From an uncultured Gemmatimonadota bacterium (GTDB taxonomy: Bacteria > Gemmatimonadota > Gemmatimonadetes > Gemmatimonadales > Gemmatimonadaceae), in assembly GCA_902826615.1 (NCBI GenBank), contig CADEFN010000008.1, positions 62,001 to 126,000 of the forward strand: 64,000 nt of DNA. The letters run 5' to 3'. Positions 26,412 through 34,300 of the stretch are shown here, in pieces. Each line of letters starts with the position of its first letter. Within the stretch, counting starts at the first letter, position 1. Made by a program: the position numbers and the translations under genes. Below the pieces are notes generated by a model that saw only the letters and a list, made by a program, of their open reading frames with translations, was not told the DNA's origin and ran no database searches.

Positions 26412-27614
26412 GTGACCAGCACGCCAGGCGGTTCGGCACGGCGGCAAGCGCTCATTGGCGCAGCCTTCCTGATGGCCACCTCGGCCATCGGGCCGGGGTT
26501 TCTGACGCAGACCGCTGTTTTCACGGATTCGCTGCGTGCGTCGTTCGGTTTTGCCATCCTCGTCAGCATCGTCTTCGACCTCGGCGCCCAGCTCAACACC
26601 TGGCGGGTGATCGCGGCCGCCGGTCAGCCAGCCCACGTGGTCGCCAACGCGGTACGGCCGGGATTGGGCACCCTGCTGACGGCGCTGGTCGCCATTGGCG
26701 GACTTGCCTTCAACATCGGGAACGTTGCGGGAGCGGGTCTCGGGCTCAACGTGCTGTTAGGCATCGACCCGACACTCGGAGCGGCGCTGAGTGCGGCCAT
26801 CGCCCTGCTGCTCTTTCTGGTGCGCGAGGCAGGGCGTGCCATGGACCGGTTTGCCCAGCTTCTCGGGCTCCTCATGGTCGCCCTCACGGTGCTGGTCGCC
26901 TGGCGGTCGCACCCACCACTCGGTGAAGCGGCGCTGCGGACCTTTGTGCCCGAGCGGATCGACGTGCTGTCCATCGTGACGCTGGTGGGTGGCACGGTGG
27001 GTGGCTACATCACCTTTGCCGGCGCGCACCGCCTCCTCGACGCCGGCGTGTCGGGCGTGAAATCCATGGGTGAGGTGACGCAGTCGGCGGTACGCGCCAT
27101 CGGTATTGCGTCGCTCATGCGGGCGGTGCTCTTTCTGGCAGCGTTAGGTGTGGTGTCGGGGGGTGGTGTGCTGGATCCCGCCAATCCACCGGCCTCTGTC
27201 TTCCGGATAGCCTCGGGCGAAGTGGGGTATCGCGTCTTCGGTCTCGTGATGTGGTCGGCGGCCATCACCTCAGTGGTTGGAGCGGCCTACACCTCGGTCA
27301 CCTTTCTGCGGGCCGCCCTCCCGGTGGTGGAACGACGCTGGCGTGAGACCATCTGTGTCTTCATCGTGGTCTCGGCGGTGGTCTTTCTGGTGGTCGGGCG
27401 GCCGGTGAAGATCCTGATCCTCGTGGGCGCGCTGAACGCCCTCGTGCTGCCGGTCGGGCTGGTCGCTGTCCTGCTGGCGGCTCGGCGGCCCGCAATCGTT
27501 GGAGAGTACCGGCACCCGGCAGTGCTCTCAGCCGCCGGCTGGCTGGTGTCGGCGGCCATGGCCGCCATGGGGGCGCTCACGCTTTGGCGCGAGCTGCCGA
27601 AACTCCTGAGATAA
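26412..27614 (+). CDS. NRAMP-related transporter without the DPGN metal motif
   Basis: This 400-residue membrane protein has about eleven hydrophobic helices and the overall look of NRAMP/SLC11 carriers. The first helix reads TSAIGPGFLTQTAVFTDSL. Canonical Mn/Fe carriers have DPGN here, so the metal-binding Asp and Asn are missing. The sixth-helix Met-Pro-His motif is not evident either; the corresponding region is GGYITFAGAHRLLDAG. Proteins of this type are usually labelled NRAMP family divalent metal transporters, but the missing ligands argue for a different substrate. The GTG start follows the ABC exporter stop by two bases. Confidence 0.85.
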   Translation: MTSTPGGSARRQALIGAAFLMATSAIGPGFLTQTAVFTDSLRASFGFAILVSIVFDLGAQLNTWRVIAAAGQPAHVVANAVRPGLGTLLTALVAIGGLAFNIGNVAGAGLGLNVLLGIDPTLGAALSAAIALLLFLVREAGRAMDRFAQLLGLLMVALTVLVAWRSHPPLGEAALRTFVPERIDVLSIVTLVGGTVGGYITFAGAHRLLDAGVSGVKSMGEVTQSAVRAIGIASLMRAVLFLAALGVVSGGGVLDPANPPASVFRIASGEVGYRVFGLVMWSAAITSVVGAAYTSVTFLRAALPVVERRWRETICVFIVVSAVVFLVVGRPVKILILVGALNALVLPVGLVAVLLAARRPAIVGEYRHPAVLSAAGWLVSAAMAAMGALTLWRELPKLLR

Positions 27615-27674
27615 CCGTCGGCTAGTGTGACTGGGCTCACGGGGGGTCGTCTATGAGGTACGGCCAATCCCGGC

Positions 27675-29717
27675 ATGCGTCGCCCGACACCTCCCACTTC
27701 CGCCCTCCCCACGCTCGATCGCCCGCTCCAGGAACTGCTGGTGGAGATGGCGGTTACCGTGCACAAGCGGGCGTTCTACCCGTCGAGCCATCCCATCCTT
27801 CGTGGGGCGGTTGATGGCGTGTACACCCGTGTTGTCGAGGTCCTGCAGACCAACTCGGTCCTCGCGGTGGGTGTTGCCGAGCGGCGGCTGCTCGTGGACG
27901 GCGCCTCGAGTGACGAGGACCATCCCCTCCTTTCGGAGTTTGCTCTTCGGCTGAACGAGCATCAGGTGGGGGCGTTTCGCCTGAGTCCCGGCGTGTCGCG
28001 TGAGGAAGTCGACGCCTTCCTGGCCGCGGCGTCGCAACCGGTGGATGGGCCACTGCCCCCGTTAGGCCAGCGTCAGGACGTGCAGTGGAACCGCATCGTC
28101 GTGGAGCCGATCGCTTTCGACCGGCTGGCGATGCTGGGGGACGGGGTGCGCGACGACGGTGCGGAACATGCACCCGACACCGCCTGGGAGGCGCTGGCGG
28201 CCATCGCACTGTCGGGCGATGGCGATGGTGAGGGTGAGGTGGCGCACGATCCGCTCTACATCGCGCGTGCCATCGAGCGGCGAGCCGGCGACGCCGAGTT
28301 CGACGCGAGTGTGATCGAGAAGCTGAGTGCCCTGCTGGCCGACCTCGATACCGCCACCGCGGCAGCGCCGGTCAAAAAGCGCGAGCGTCTCGCCGATCTG
28401 ATCGGTCACCTGTCCGAAAACGGCCGGCAGCGGCTCATGGAGGCGGCGGGCAAGCAGCGCGGGCATCATCTGGTGCGGAGCGCCCTCGGTGCCATGGGTG
28501 CGCGCGCGGTGCTCGACCTGGTGCGTGCGGCGTCGAAGGCCGATGCCATCGGTGTGTCAAACTCGATGTTGCGCCTCCTGGAGAAGTTGTCGACCACCGC
28601 CGAAACCTCTGCCGGCGTGGCGCAGGATGCCGATCGGGTGCTTCGCAGTTCCGTCCGTCGACTGCTGGAGGGATGGACCCTCGTCGACCCCAACCCGGAA
28701 CTCTATTCGCGGGTCCTCGGCGAAGCATCCGGGGGTGAGGGGGCGCGCGCGCGTGACAAACATCGGGATGTCGCCGAGCCCGAGCGCATCGTCGATCTGT
28801 CGCTGGAAACCGGTGTGGTGACGCCGTCCGTCCAGGCATGCCTCGGTCGCCTCGTCATGCGCGACGGTCTGGCGGCGGTCATCGAGCGGCTGCAGGGATA
28901 TCCGGAAACACCGGTGCGCGAGCTGCTGGTGGATCGTCTGCTCAACGAGGCGTCGCTCCGCGAGTACCTCACGTCGCCACAGCTGGACATGCCACTCCTG
29001 CGCCAGGCGGTTGACCGGATGCGCGGGCGTGCGTTCGAGCCGTTATACAACGCCCTCGAGGTCCGTGGCGAAGCGGATGCACCTGCCCTCGTGGAGCTCA
29101 TCGTCCGTATCGGGTGGGACGTGCTCGAGCCGTTAGGCTCTCGAGTGGAGGGGACCACACCACGGCTGCTCCGGCATCTGATTGCGATTTTCGATGAGCT
29201 GGAGGCCTGGCCGCCACAGGCTGATCCGGTGGCGTACGCCCGGCATCCCGATGTGCTGGTCCGGCGTGAAGCGATCAAGTATCTCCTGCGCAGCGATCAT
29301 TCCCGGGAGCAGGGAACGCTCATGGCCCTGCGCGACAGCGATGTGCGAGTCTTTTCTCTCGGGCTGGCTGCGATTGCCCGCAACTGCTCCCCGGTCTTTG
29401 CCCGGGAGGCGATGCGACGGTTCGAATCGCCCGCCCTCACCACTGAATTGCGCGTGCGCCTTATCCGCGCCGTCGCGTCCAGCGCCACGCCCGACGTGCG
29501 CCAATGGCTCTCGTCGCTGGTCCTGACGCGCCGATGGCTGTTCGGGTCGATGCGTCTGCGCAAACCGACACCGGAAACCATCGCCGTCCTGTCGGTCTTC
29601 GCCACGATGTTCCCAGAGACCAATGAGGGAAAGCAAGTCCTCGCCCTTGCCGCCTCCAGCCGCACGGCGGACTACCGCCGGGCCATCCAGCGAGTGTCCC
29701 GGACCACCGCCACATGA
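27675..29717 (+). CDS. Large HEAT-repeat-like protein of unknown function
   Basis: The 680-residue soluble protein is almost entirely helical, with recurring Leu/Ala/Val/Arg patterns. The C-terminal 250 residues contain HEAT-like units such as HPDVLVRREAIKYLLR and LRDSDVRVFSLGLAAIAR. The N-terminal 115 residues (VHKRAFYPSSHPILRGAVDG onwards) resemble the start of the next gene's product. The ATG at 27675 gives a short basic, Pro-rich leader. The stop overlaps the HD-GYP gene start (ATGA), so the two proteins are probably made together in fixed ratio. HEAT proteins normally act as scaffolds. No signal peptide or membrane segment is seen. Confidence 0.8.
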   Translation: MRRPTPPTSALPTLDRPLQELLVEMAVTVHKRAFYPSSHPILRGAVDGVYTRVVEVLQTNSVLAVGVAERRLLVDGASSDEDHPLLSEFALRLNEHQVGAFRLSPGVSREEVDAFLAAASQPVDGPLPPLGQRQDVQWNRIVVEPIAFDRLAMLGDGVRDDGAEHAPDTAWEALAAIALSGDGDGEGEVAHDPLYIARAIERRAGDAEFDASVIEKLSALLADLDTATAAAPVKKRERLADLIGHLSENGRQRLMEAAGKQRGHHLVRSALGAMGARAVLDLVRAASKADAIGVSNSMLRLLEKLSTTAETSAGVAQDADRVLRSSVRRLLEGWTLVDPNPELYSRVLGEASGGEGARARDKHRDVAEPERIVDLSLETGVVTPSVQACLGRLVMRDGLAAVIERLQGYPETPVRELLVDRLLNEASLREYLTSPQLDMPLLRQAVDRMRGRAFEPLYNALEVRGEADAPALVELIVRIGWDVLEPLGSRVEGTTPRLLRHLIAIFDELEAWPPQADPVAYARHPDVLVRREAIKYLLRSDHSREQGTLMALRDSDVRVFSLGLAAIARNCSPVFAREAMRRFESPALTTELRVRLIRAVASSATPDVRQWLSSLVLTRRWLFGSMRLRKPTPETIAVLSVFATMFPETNEGKQVLALAASSRTADYRRAIQRVSRTTAT

Positions 29718-30907
29718 GCGACGTCGTTCGTTATCTGACTTCCCTGGCGCAGGCGCTGGCCAAAATGTCGCTCTATGCCGAAGGACACCCGGTCCGGATG
29801 CGAGCCGCCGACGCCTCCTTCGACATGCTGCGCGAACTGCAGCGCGACGAACCGATGCCCGCGTTTTCCTTCATTGGGGACGATGTCATCTATGGCAAGC
29901 AGCCGTTACGGGACCTGCAAGGGTGGGACTGGGCGCGCAAACTGTCGAGTGTGGGGGTGCAGCGGCTCGAGTTTCCGCCCAACGTGGATCGCGATGTCTA
30001 CCGTCACTTTCTCGCCGATGTAGTCACGCGACTCAAAACCCGTACACCCGACGGCTACCTGGAACCGCGCACACCGGTCGGCGGGAGCGAGATCATCCGC
30101 TTTGGCGCGGTGGGAGTGCGTTCGCGTGAGGCCGAAATCAACGCCGAAGCGCAGGAACGGGCAGCGGGGCCCGAAATCGATGACCTTAGCGAAGAAGCCG
30201 AGGCCGTCGACTGGATGCACCACGAGGTGGCCGCAGGACATGAGCTGCCACTCGCCGAAGCGGAGACCGTGGTCCACTCTCTCGCCACCGCCATGCACAG
30301 TGGGCAGCAGATTCTTCTGCCGCTGCTCACCCTCAAGGAGTTCGATCAATACACCACCACGCACGCCCTGAACGTGGCGGTGCTCGCCATGGCACTTGCA
30401 GAGCATCTGGGGCTGTCTCGCCGTGAGATCAGGCAGTACGGCATGGCGGGATTGCTGCACGATCTCGGGAAGGTGAAGGTGCCGATCGACGTGCTGCGAA
30501 AACCCGGCGCACTGAACGCCGAAGAACTCCAGCTCATGCGGTCGCACCCCAGCGAGGGCGCGAAGATCATCCTCGAGTACGATCAGCGCCTTGATCTTTG
30601 CGCCGTCGTGGCCTTCGAGCACCACATCATGATTGACGGTGGAGGGTATCCGCAGCGTCAGCGGCGCTGCGACTGTCATCACGCCAGCCTGCTCGTCCAT
30701 GTGTGTGATGTCTTTGACGCCTTGCGAACGAACCGCCCCTACCGGGTGGCGTGGGAGACCGGTGCGATTGTCGAGTACATCGCGGCCCGCGTGGGTACCG
30801 AGTTCGAAGGGACGGCTACCCGTGGTTTTCTCGAGATGATCGGCGCCTTCGAACTTCGTGCCGCACGCGCTGATGTCATTGATGGAGTGCCCGAACCCGC
30901 GCTCTGA
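29714..30907 (+). CDS. HD-GYP domain phosphohydrolase-like protein
   Basis: The 397-residue protein has a C-terminal HD-GYP domain (about 205-370): His217 in HALNVAVLAMAL, the HD pair at 249-250 in GLLHDLGKVKVP, HPSEGAKIIL, and HHIMIDGGGYP at 303-313. Canonical enzymes have HHE-xx-DGxGYP; here the Glu is Ile. Most metal ligands therefore remain, but activity on cyclic di-GMP is not assured. The N-terminal part (about 1-130) resembles the N-terminus of the HEAT-type protein encoded just upstream, sharing the pattern of an aromatic/His-Pro segment and helices. The ATG overlaps that gene's stop. Confidence 0.87.
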   Translation: MSDVVRYLTSLAQALAKMSLYAEGHPVRMRAADASFDMLRELQRDEPMPAFSFIGDDVIYGKQPLRDLQGWDWARKLSSVGVQRLEFPPNVDRDVYRHFLADVVTRLKTRTPDGYLEPRTPVGGSEIIRFGAVGVRSREAEINAEAQERAAGPEIDDLSEEAEAVDWMHHEVAAGHELPLAEAETVVHSLATAMHSGQQILLPLLTLKEFDQYTTTHALNVAVLAMALAEHLGLSRREIRQYGMAGLLHDLGKVKVPIDVLRKPGALNAEELQLMRSHPSEGAKIILEYDQRLDLCAVVAFEHHIMIDGGGYPQRQRRCDCHHASLLVHVCDVFDALRTNRPYRVAWETGAIVEYIAARVGTEFEGTATRGFLEMIGAFELRAARADVIDGVPEPAL

Positions 30908-30985
30908 CGGGACAAAGCCGAAAAAACGAGACCATTCGCAAGGAAACGATGATGGTGCCGGACGGAGTCGGTGCCATCGTGGCGC

Positions 30986-32542
30986 ATGCTAGCCTCTGTT
31001 GCCTCGGCCGCCATTGTCGGGGTGGATGCGTATGGTGTCACGGTCGAGGTCAACGCGACCCTCGGGCTCCCCAATTGGCTCATCGTGGGGCTTGCCGCCA
31101 ACGCGGTGAAGGAAAGTTTGCTTCGTGTGCCGGCGGCACTGGGGAATTCCGGGTTCGATGTGCCCTCGCGTCGCTTTACCGTGAACCTCGCGCCAGCAGA
31201 CGAGCGAAAGGACGGGACGGCGTTTGACCTGCCCATCGCGCTCGCCGTGCTGGTGGCCACCGGACAACTCGCGGCGGACCGCGTGGCCGATGTCGTCGCG
31301 TTAGGCGAACTGGGGCTCGATGGGAGCGTGCGTGGGGTCCGTGGCGTGCTGCCTGTGGCTCGTCTCGTGGCCGGGCAATCGCCACGCCGCCCGCTGATCG
31401 TTCCGCCCGCCAACGCCTGGGAGGCCCAACTCGTCGGCGGACTCGACGTGTGGACCCCGCGCACCCTTCGTGAACTGGTCACACTGCTGCGCCTGCCTCC
31501 ACACAAACGAGGTGAAGCGCTTCAGGGCACTCGGCCCGATCCCCAGCCGCCGCCAACGGTGAGCGAGACAGCCGATCTTGCGGACGTGGCGGGGCAGGAA
31601 ACGGCCAAACGCGCACTGGAGATTGCGGCGGCGGGTGGCCATGCCCTCCTCTTCGTTGGCTCACCGGGCGCGGGCAAGACCATGCTCGCCCGCCGACTCC
31701 CTACCATTCTCCCTCCGCTGGCACCAGCAGAGGCGCTCGAGGTACTCGCCATTCAGTCCGTGGCGGGCGTTCTGCGCCCGGGGCGTCTGACACACGTCGA
31801 GCGCCCCTTTCGCGCGCCGCATCACTCCTTGTCGACGGCGGCGCTGATCGGTGGGGGCAGCTGGCCGCGCCCGGGAGAGGTCAGTCTCTCCCACCATGGG
31901 GTGCTCTTTCTCGACGAGTTGCAGGAGATGCCGCGGTCGCGACTCGATGTGCTGCGTCAGCCGATGGAGGATGGTCGCGTGCTGATTTCGCGGGCCCAGC
32001 AGTCGGTGGTTTTTCCGGCGCAGTTTGCCCTGGTCGGCGCGATGAATCCCTGTCCCTGCGGGTTCGCCGGTGATTCGTCCCGGGCGTGCGCCTGTGGCGC
32101 TGCCGACATTGTCAAACACCGCGCCCGCGTCTCCGGTCCACTCGCCGACCGGATCGATCTCACCGTGCAGGTGCCGGCGTTGCCGCTGGGGAGCCTAGTG
32201 GCGCGTGGTGGCGAGACCTCGGCACAGGTTCGCGCGCGTGTCATCGCCGCGCGTGAGCGCCAGCAGCTCCGCTTCAACAGGCTGCCTGGCGTTAGGTGCA
32301 ACGCCCGGGCGGGGGGTCGCTGGATCGACGCACACACCCCCATCGACGCCGACGCCCGTCAGCTGCTGGTTCGGTCAGCTGAACAGGCGGGGCTTTCGGC
32401 CCGCGGCTTTCATCGGGTGCTCAAGGTGGCGCGGACCATCGCCGATCTTGATGCGTCGGACGTGGTGCTTCGGCGTCACGTGGGTGAAGCGCTCTTCTTC
32501 CGCGCCGGGGAACGGGTGCCGCGCGCTTCCGGGGGTGCCTAG
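30986..32542 (+). CDS. comM: YifB/ComM-type AAA+ Mg-chelatase-like ATPase
   Basis: The 518-residue protein has an N-terminal Lon-like domain (GLPNWLIVGLAANAVKES, PADERKDGTAFDLPIAL) and a AAA+ core with Walker A GSPGAGKTM, the stretch RPFRAPHHSLSTAAL, Walker B VLFLDELQEM and a zinc-finger-like CPCGFAGDSSRACACG loop. ComM is a hexameric branch-migration helicase that extends heteroduplexes during natural transformation in Vibrio and relatives; it is widespread beyond known competent species. ATG at 30986 (MLASVASAAIVG) is the family start. A Val-Arg pair is encoded GTT AGG and carries one dispersed-word core. Confidence 0.9.
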   Translation: MLASVASAAIVGVDAYGVTVEVNATLGLPNWLIVGLAANAVKESLLRVPAALGNSGFDVPSRRFTVNLAPADERKDGTAFDLPIALAVLVATGQLAADRVADVVALGELGLDGSVRGVRGVLPVARLVAGQSPRRPLIVPPANAWEAQLVGGLDVWTPRTLRELVTLLRLPPHKRGEALQGTRPDPQPPPTVSETADLADVAGQETAKRALEIAAAGGHALLFVGSPGAGKTMLARRLPTILPPLAPAEALEVLAIQSVAGVLRPGRLTHVERPFRAPHHSLSTAALIGGGSWPRPGEVSLSHHGVLFLDELQEMPRSRLDVLRQPMEDGRVLISRAQQSVVFPAQFALVGAMNPCPCGFAGDSSRACACGAADIVKHRARVSGPLADRIDLTVQVPALPLGSLVARGGETSAQVRARVIAARERQQLRFNRLPGVRCNARAGGRWIDAHTPIDADARQLLVRSAEQAGLSARGFHRVLKVARTIADLDASDVVLRRHVGEALFFRAGERVPRASGGA

Positions 32543-32551
32543 CTTTCCGCC

Positions 32552-33412
32552 ATGGAGAGTGTGTCCCTCACCCCGCAGCGCGTGCCAACCGACGCCCACG
32601 CACAGGAACAACAGCTGATTGTGTGGCTGCGCAACGCCGGCTCGGTGCTCATCGGCTTCAGCGGGGGCGTCGACTCGACGTATCTCGCCTGTGTGGCCGT
32701 GGACACACTCGGTCGCGACAACGTTCTCGCGGTGGTCGGCCGATCGGCCTCGTATCCCGAGTCTCAATGGGACACGGCCCGCACCGTCGCCAACCAGTTC
32801 GGCATTCCGCTGCTGGAAGTGAACACCGATGAACTGAACGACCCCCGGTACGCCGCCAACCCAATCAACCGCTGCTACTTCTGCAAGACGGAGCTCTGGA
32901 GTGTGCTGACCCCGATCGCGCGTGAGCGCGGGCTCTCGATCGTCGTCGACGGATCCAATGCCGATGACATGGGGGACTACCGGCCCGGCGCCCGTGCGGC
33001 GCGCGAGCATGGTGTGCGATCACCGCTGGCTGAACTGTCCATTCCCAAGGATGCTATTCGCAGCTTGTCAGCGGCACGCGGCATCCCAACCTGGTCGCAA
33101 CCCTCGTCTCCCTGTCTGTCGTCGCGTTTGCCCTATCACACGCCCGTCACACCGGAGCGATTGCGACGCGTGGAGCGGGCCGAAGCGGCGTTGCGCGCTC
33201 TTGGCATCGTGGGAGATCTGCGCGTGCGCGCGCACGACGACCTGGCGCGTGTGGAACTGGCGGCGGCGGAGCTCGACCGATGGCTCGCGCCCGCCGAATC
33301 GAAGGTCCTGCGGGCGGCCATCGTCGGCGCTGGCTTTGCCCGCGTCTCCATCGACTTGCGTGGTTTTCGCTCTGGCTCGCTGAATGTGCTGGAAGGGGTG
33401 GTGAGCGCGTGA
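32552..33412 (+). CDS. larE: LarE-type ATP-dependent sacrificial sulfur transferase
   Basis: LarE adenylates and thiolates the nicotinic-acid-derived pincer used by the nickel enzyme lactate racemase. The 286-residue product has the PP-loop SGGVDST (37-43), NRCYFCK with Cys108 and Cys111, and SSPCLSSR with Cys188 at the position of the sacrificial cysteine of Lactobacillus LarE. The extra cysteine pair may allow an iron-sulfur cluster, as in [4Fe-4S] LarE variants. LarA, LarB and LarC are not in the window, so the acceptor is uncertain. The gene's TGA overlaps the next gene's GTG. Confidence 0.9.
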   Translation: MESVSLTPQRVPTDAHAQEQQLIVWLRNAGSVLIGFSGGVDSTYLACVAVDTLGRDNVLAVVGRSASYPESQWDTARTVANQFGIPLLEVNTDELNDPRYAANPINRCYFCKTELWSVLTPIARERGLSIVVDGSNADDMGDYRPGARAAREHGVRSPLAELSIPKDAIRSLSAARGIPTWSQPSSPCLSSRLPYHTPVTPERLRRVERAEAALRALGIVGDLRVRAHDDLARVELAAAELDRWLAPAESKVLRAAIVGAGFARVSIDLRGFRSGSLNVLEGVVSA

Positions 33413-33630
33413 ACAGTGACGCACGGCCCACGACTCCTGACGCGCACGCGTTTACCGCCGCGCTGGCCGAACTCGGGGTCGAGGCGCAGCTGGAGGTACG
33501 CGGCGCACTGGCCTTGCTTGTTCCGACGGGTGGCGTGCACTTGAACCCGGTGCTCCGACGGCGGGTAGAGGAGCTGGCCCGCATCGCGGGTTTCAGTCAC
33601 GTGGCGGTGGAACTGCTCGACCCTTCGTGA
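33409..33630 (+). CDS. Small protein coupled to larE, unknown function
   Basis: A 73-residue soluble protein whose GTG overlaps the larE stop as GTGA, which strongly supports it being real and co-translated. A short polar leader is followed by what looks like an alpha/beta fold: AALAELGVEAQLEVRGALALLVP, then a helix VLRRRVEELARIAG and a strand HVAVELLD. I do not recognise the family. The coupling suggests a helper role with LarE. Confidence 0.65.
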   Translation: MNSDARPTTPDAHAFTAALAELGVEAQLEVRGALALLVPTGGVHLNPVLRRRVEELARIAGFSHVAVELLDPS

Positions 33631-33664
33631 TTGTGATCACCATTTCCGGGAGGGAGTAAGCTGG

Positions 33665-34300
33665 ATGTCGGGTTGCCTTCGCCGGATCGGATGCCTTGTC
33701 GTATTGCTCGCCGGAATCGTCGCAGCGTGGATGACCCGCGACTTGTGGTGGGAGCGAGTGACCGGTCGTGCCGTCACCGACACTCGTGAGTGGAAGTCGG
33801 CCCCGGCCGATTCCGAGCCCCGCATCAGCCGGAGCGCCGTGGGCGCCAAGGGTGGCCCGGCATTCGTCTCGCTTTCACCGGGTCAGCTGGCGGCCCTGCT
33901 CCGTGACGCGACCAACACCATGTCTATTCCCATCAGGGACCCCGAGGTGGCCATTGCCGGCGACCGTGTGAGTGTGCGAGGGCGCGTGAGTATCAACGCC
34001 ACCGCGGTTGCCCGGGAGCTTGGTCCACTCGCCTCGCTCCTCACGGGGGAGCAGGTGGTCACGCTGAGCGGCCGCCCGCGGGTGGAGAGCAAGGGCCGGG
34101 GCGTGGTGGTGGTCGACGAGGTGCGGATCGCGGGCGCCGAGGTGCCGGGACCAGCCGTCCGGGCCGTCCTGGCGCAGCTCGGCGGTCGCTCGGCGGGAAG
34201 CGAAGGAGGGGAACCCTCGATTAGTTTTTCGCTCCCACTTACCGTTGGTGACATCCGCGTGGTCCGAGGGAAGTTGGTCATTTACCGCGACGTACCATGA
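33665..34300 (+). CDS. Membrane-anchored secreted protein of unknown function
   Basis: The 211-residue protein has one N-terminal hydrophobic helix (about 8-22) and then a soluble part that should lie outside the cytoplasm. That part is beta-rich and contains RDPEVAIAGDRVSVRGRVSINA and VVVVDEVRIAGAEVPG, a layout reminiscent of LmeA/DUF2993 lipid-binding proteins, though I would not assign it. GGGAGGG about 10 bases upstream of the ATG is a good ribosome site. Its stop overlaps the response regulator start (ATGA), so the regulator may be co-expressed with it. Confidence 0.7.
   Translation: MSGCLRRIGCLVVLLAGIVAAWMTRDLWWERVTGRAVTDTREWKSAPADSEPRISRSAVGAKGGPAFVSLSPGQLAALLRDATNTMSIPIRDPEVAIAGDRVSVRGRVSINATAVARELGPLASLLTGEQVVTLSGRPRVESKGRGVVVVDEVRIAGAEVPGPAVRAVLAQLGGRSAGSEGGEPSISFSLPLTVGDIRVVRGKLVIYRDVP

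Noticed and set aside
29415-29435. tRNA-like GGTTCGAATC string
   Set aside because: It lies in frame inside the HEAT-type gene (RRFESPAL), with no acceptor stem or anticodon arm around it.
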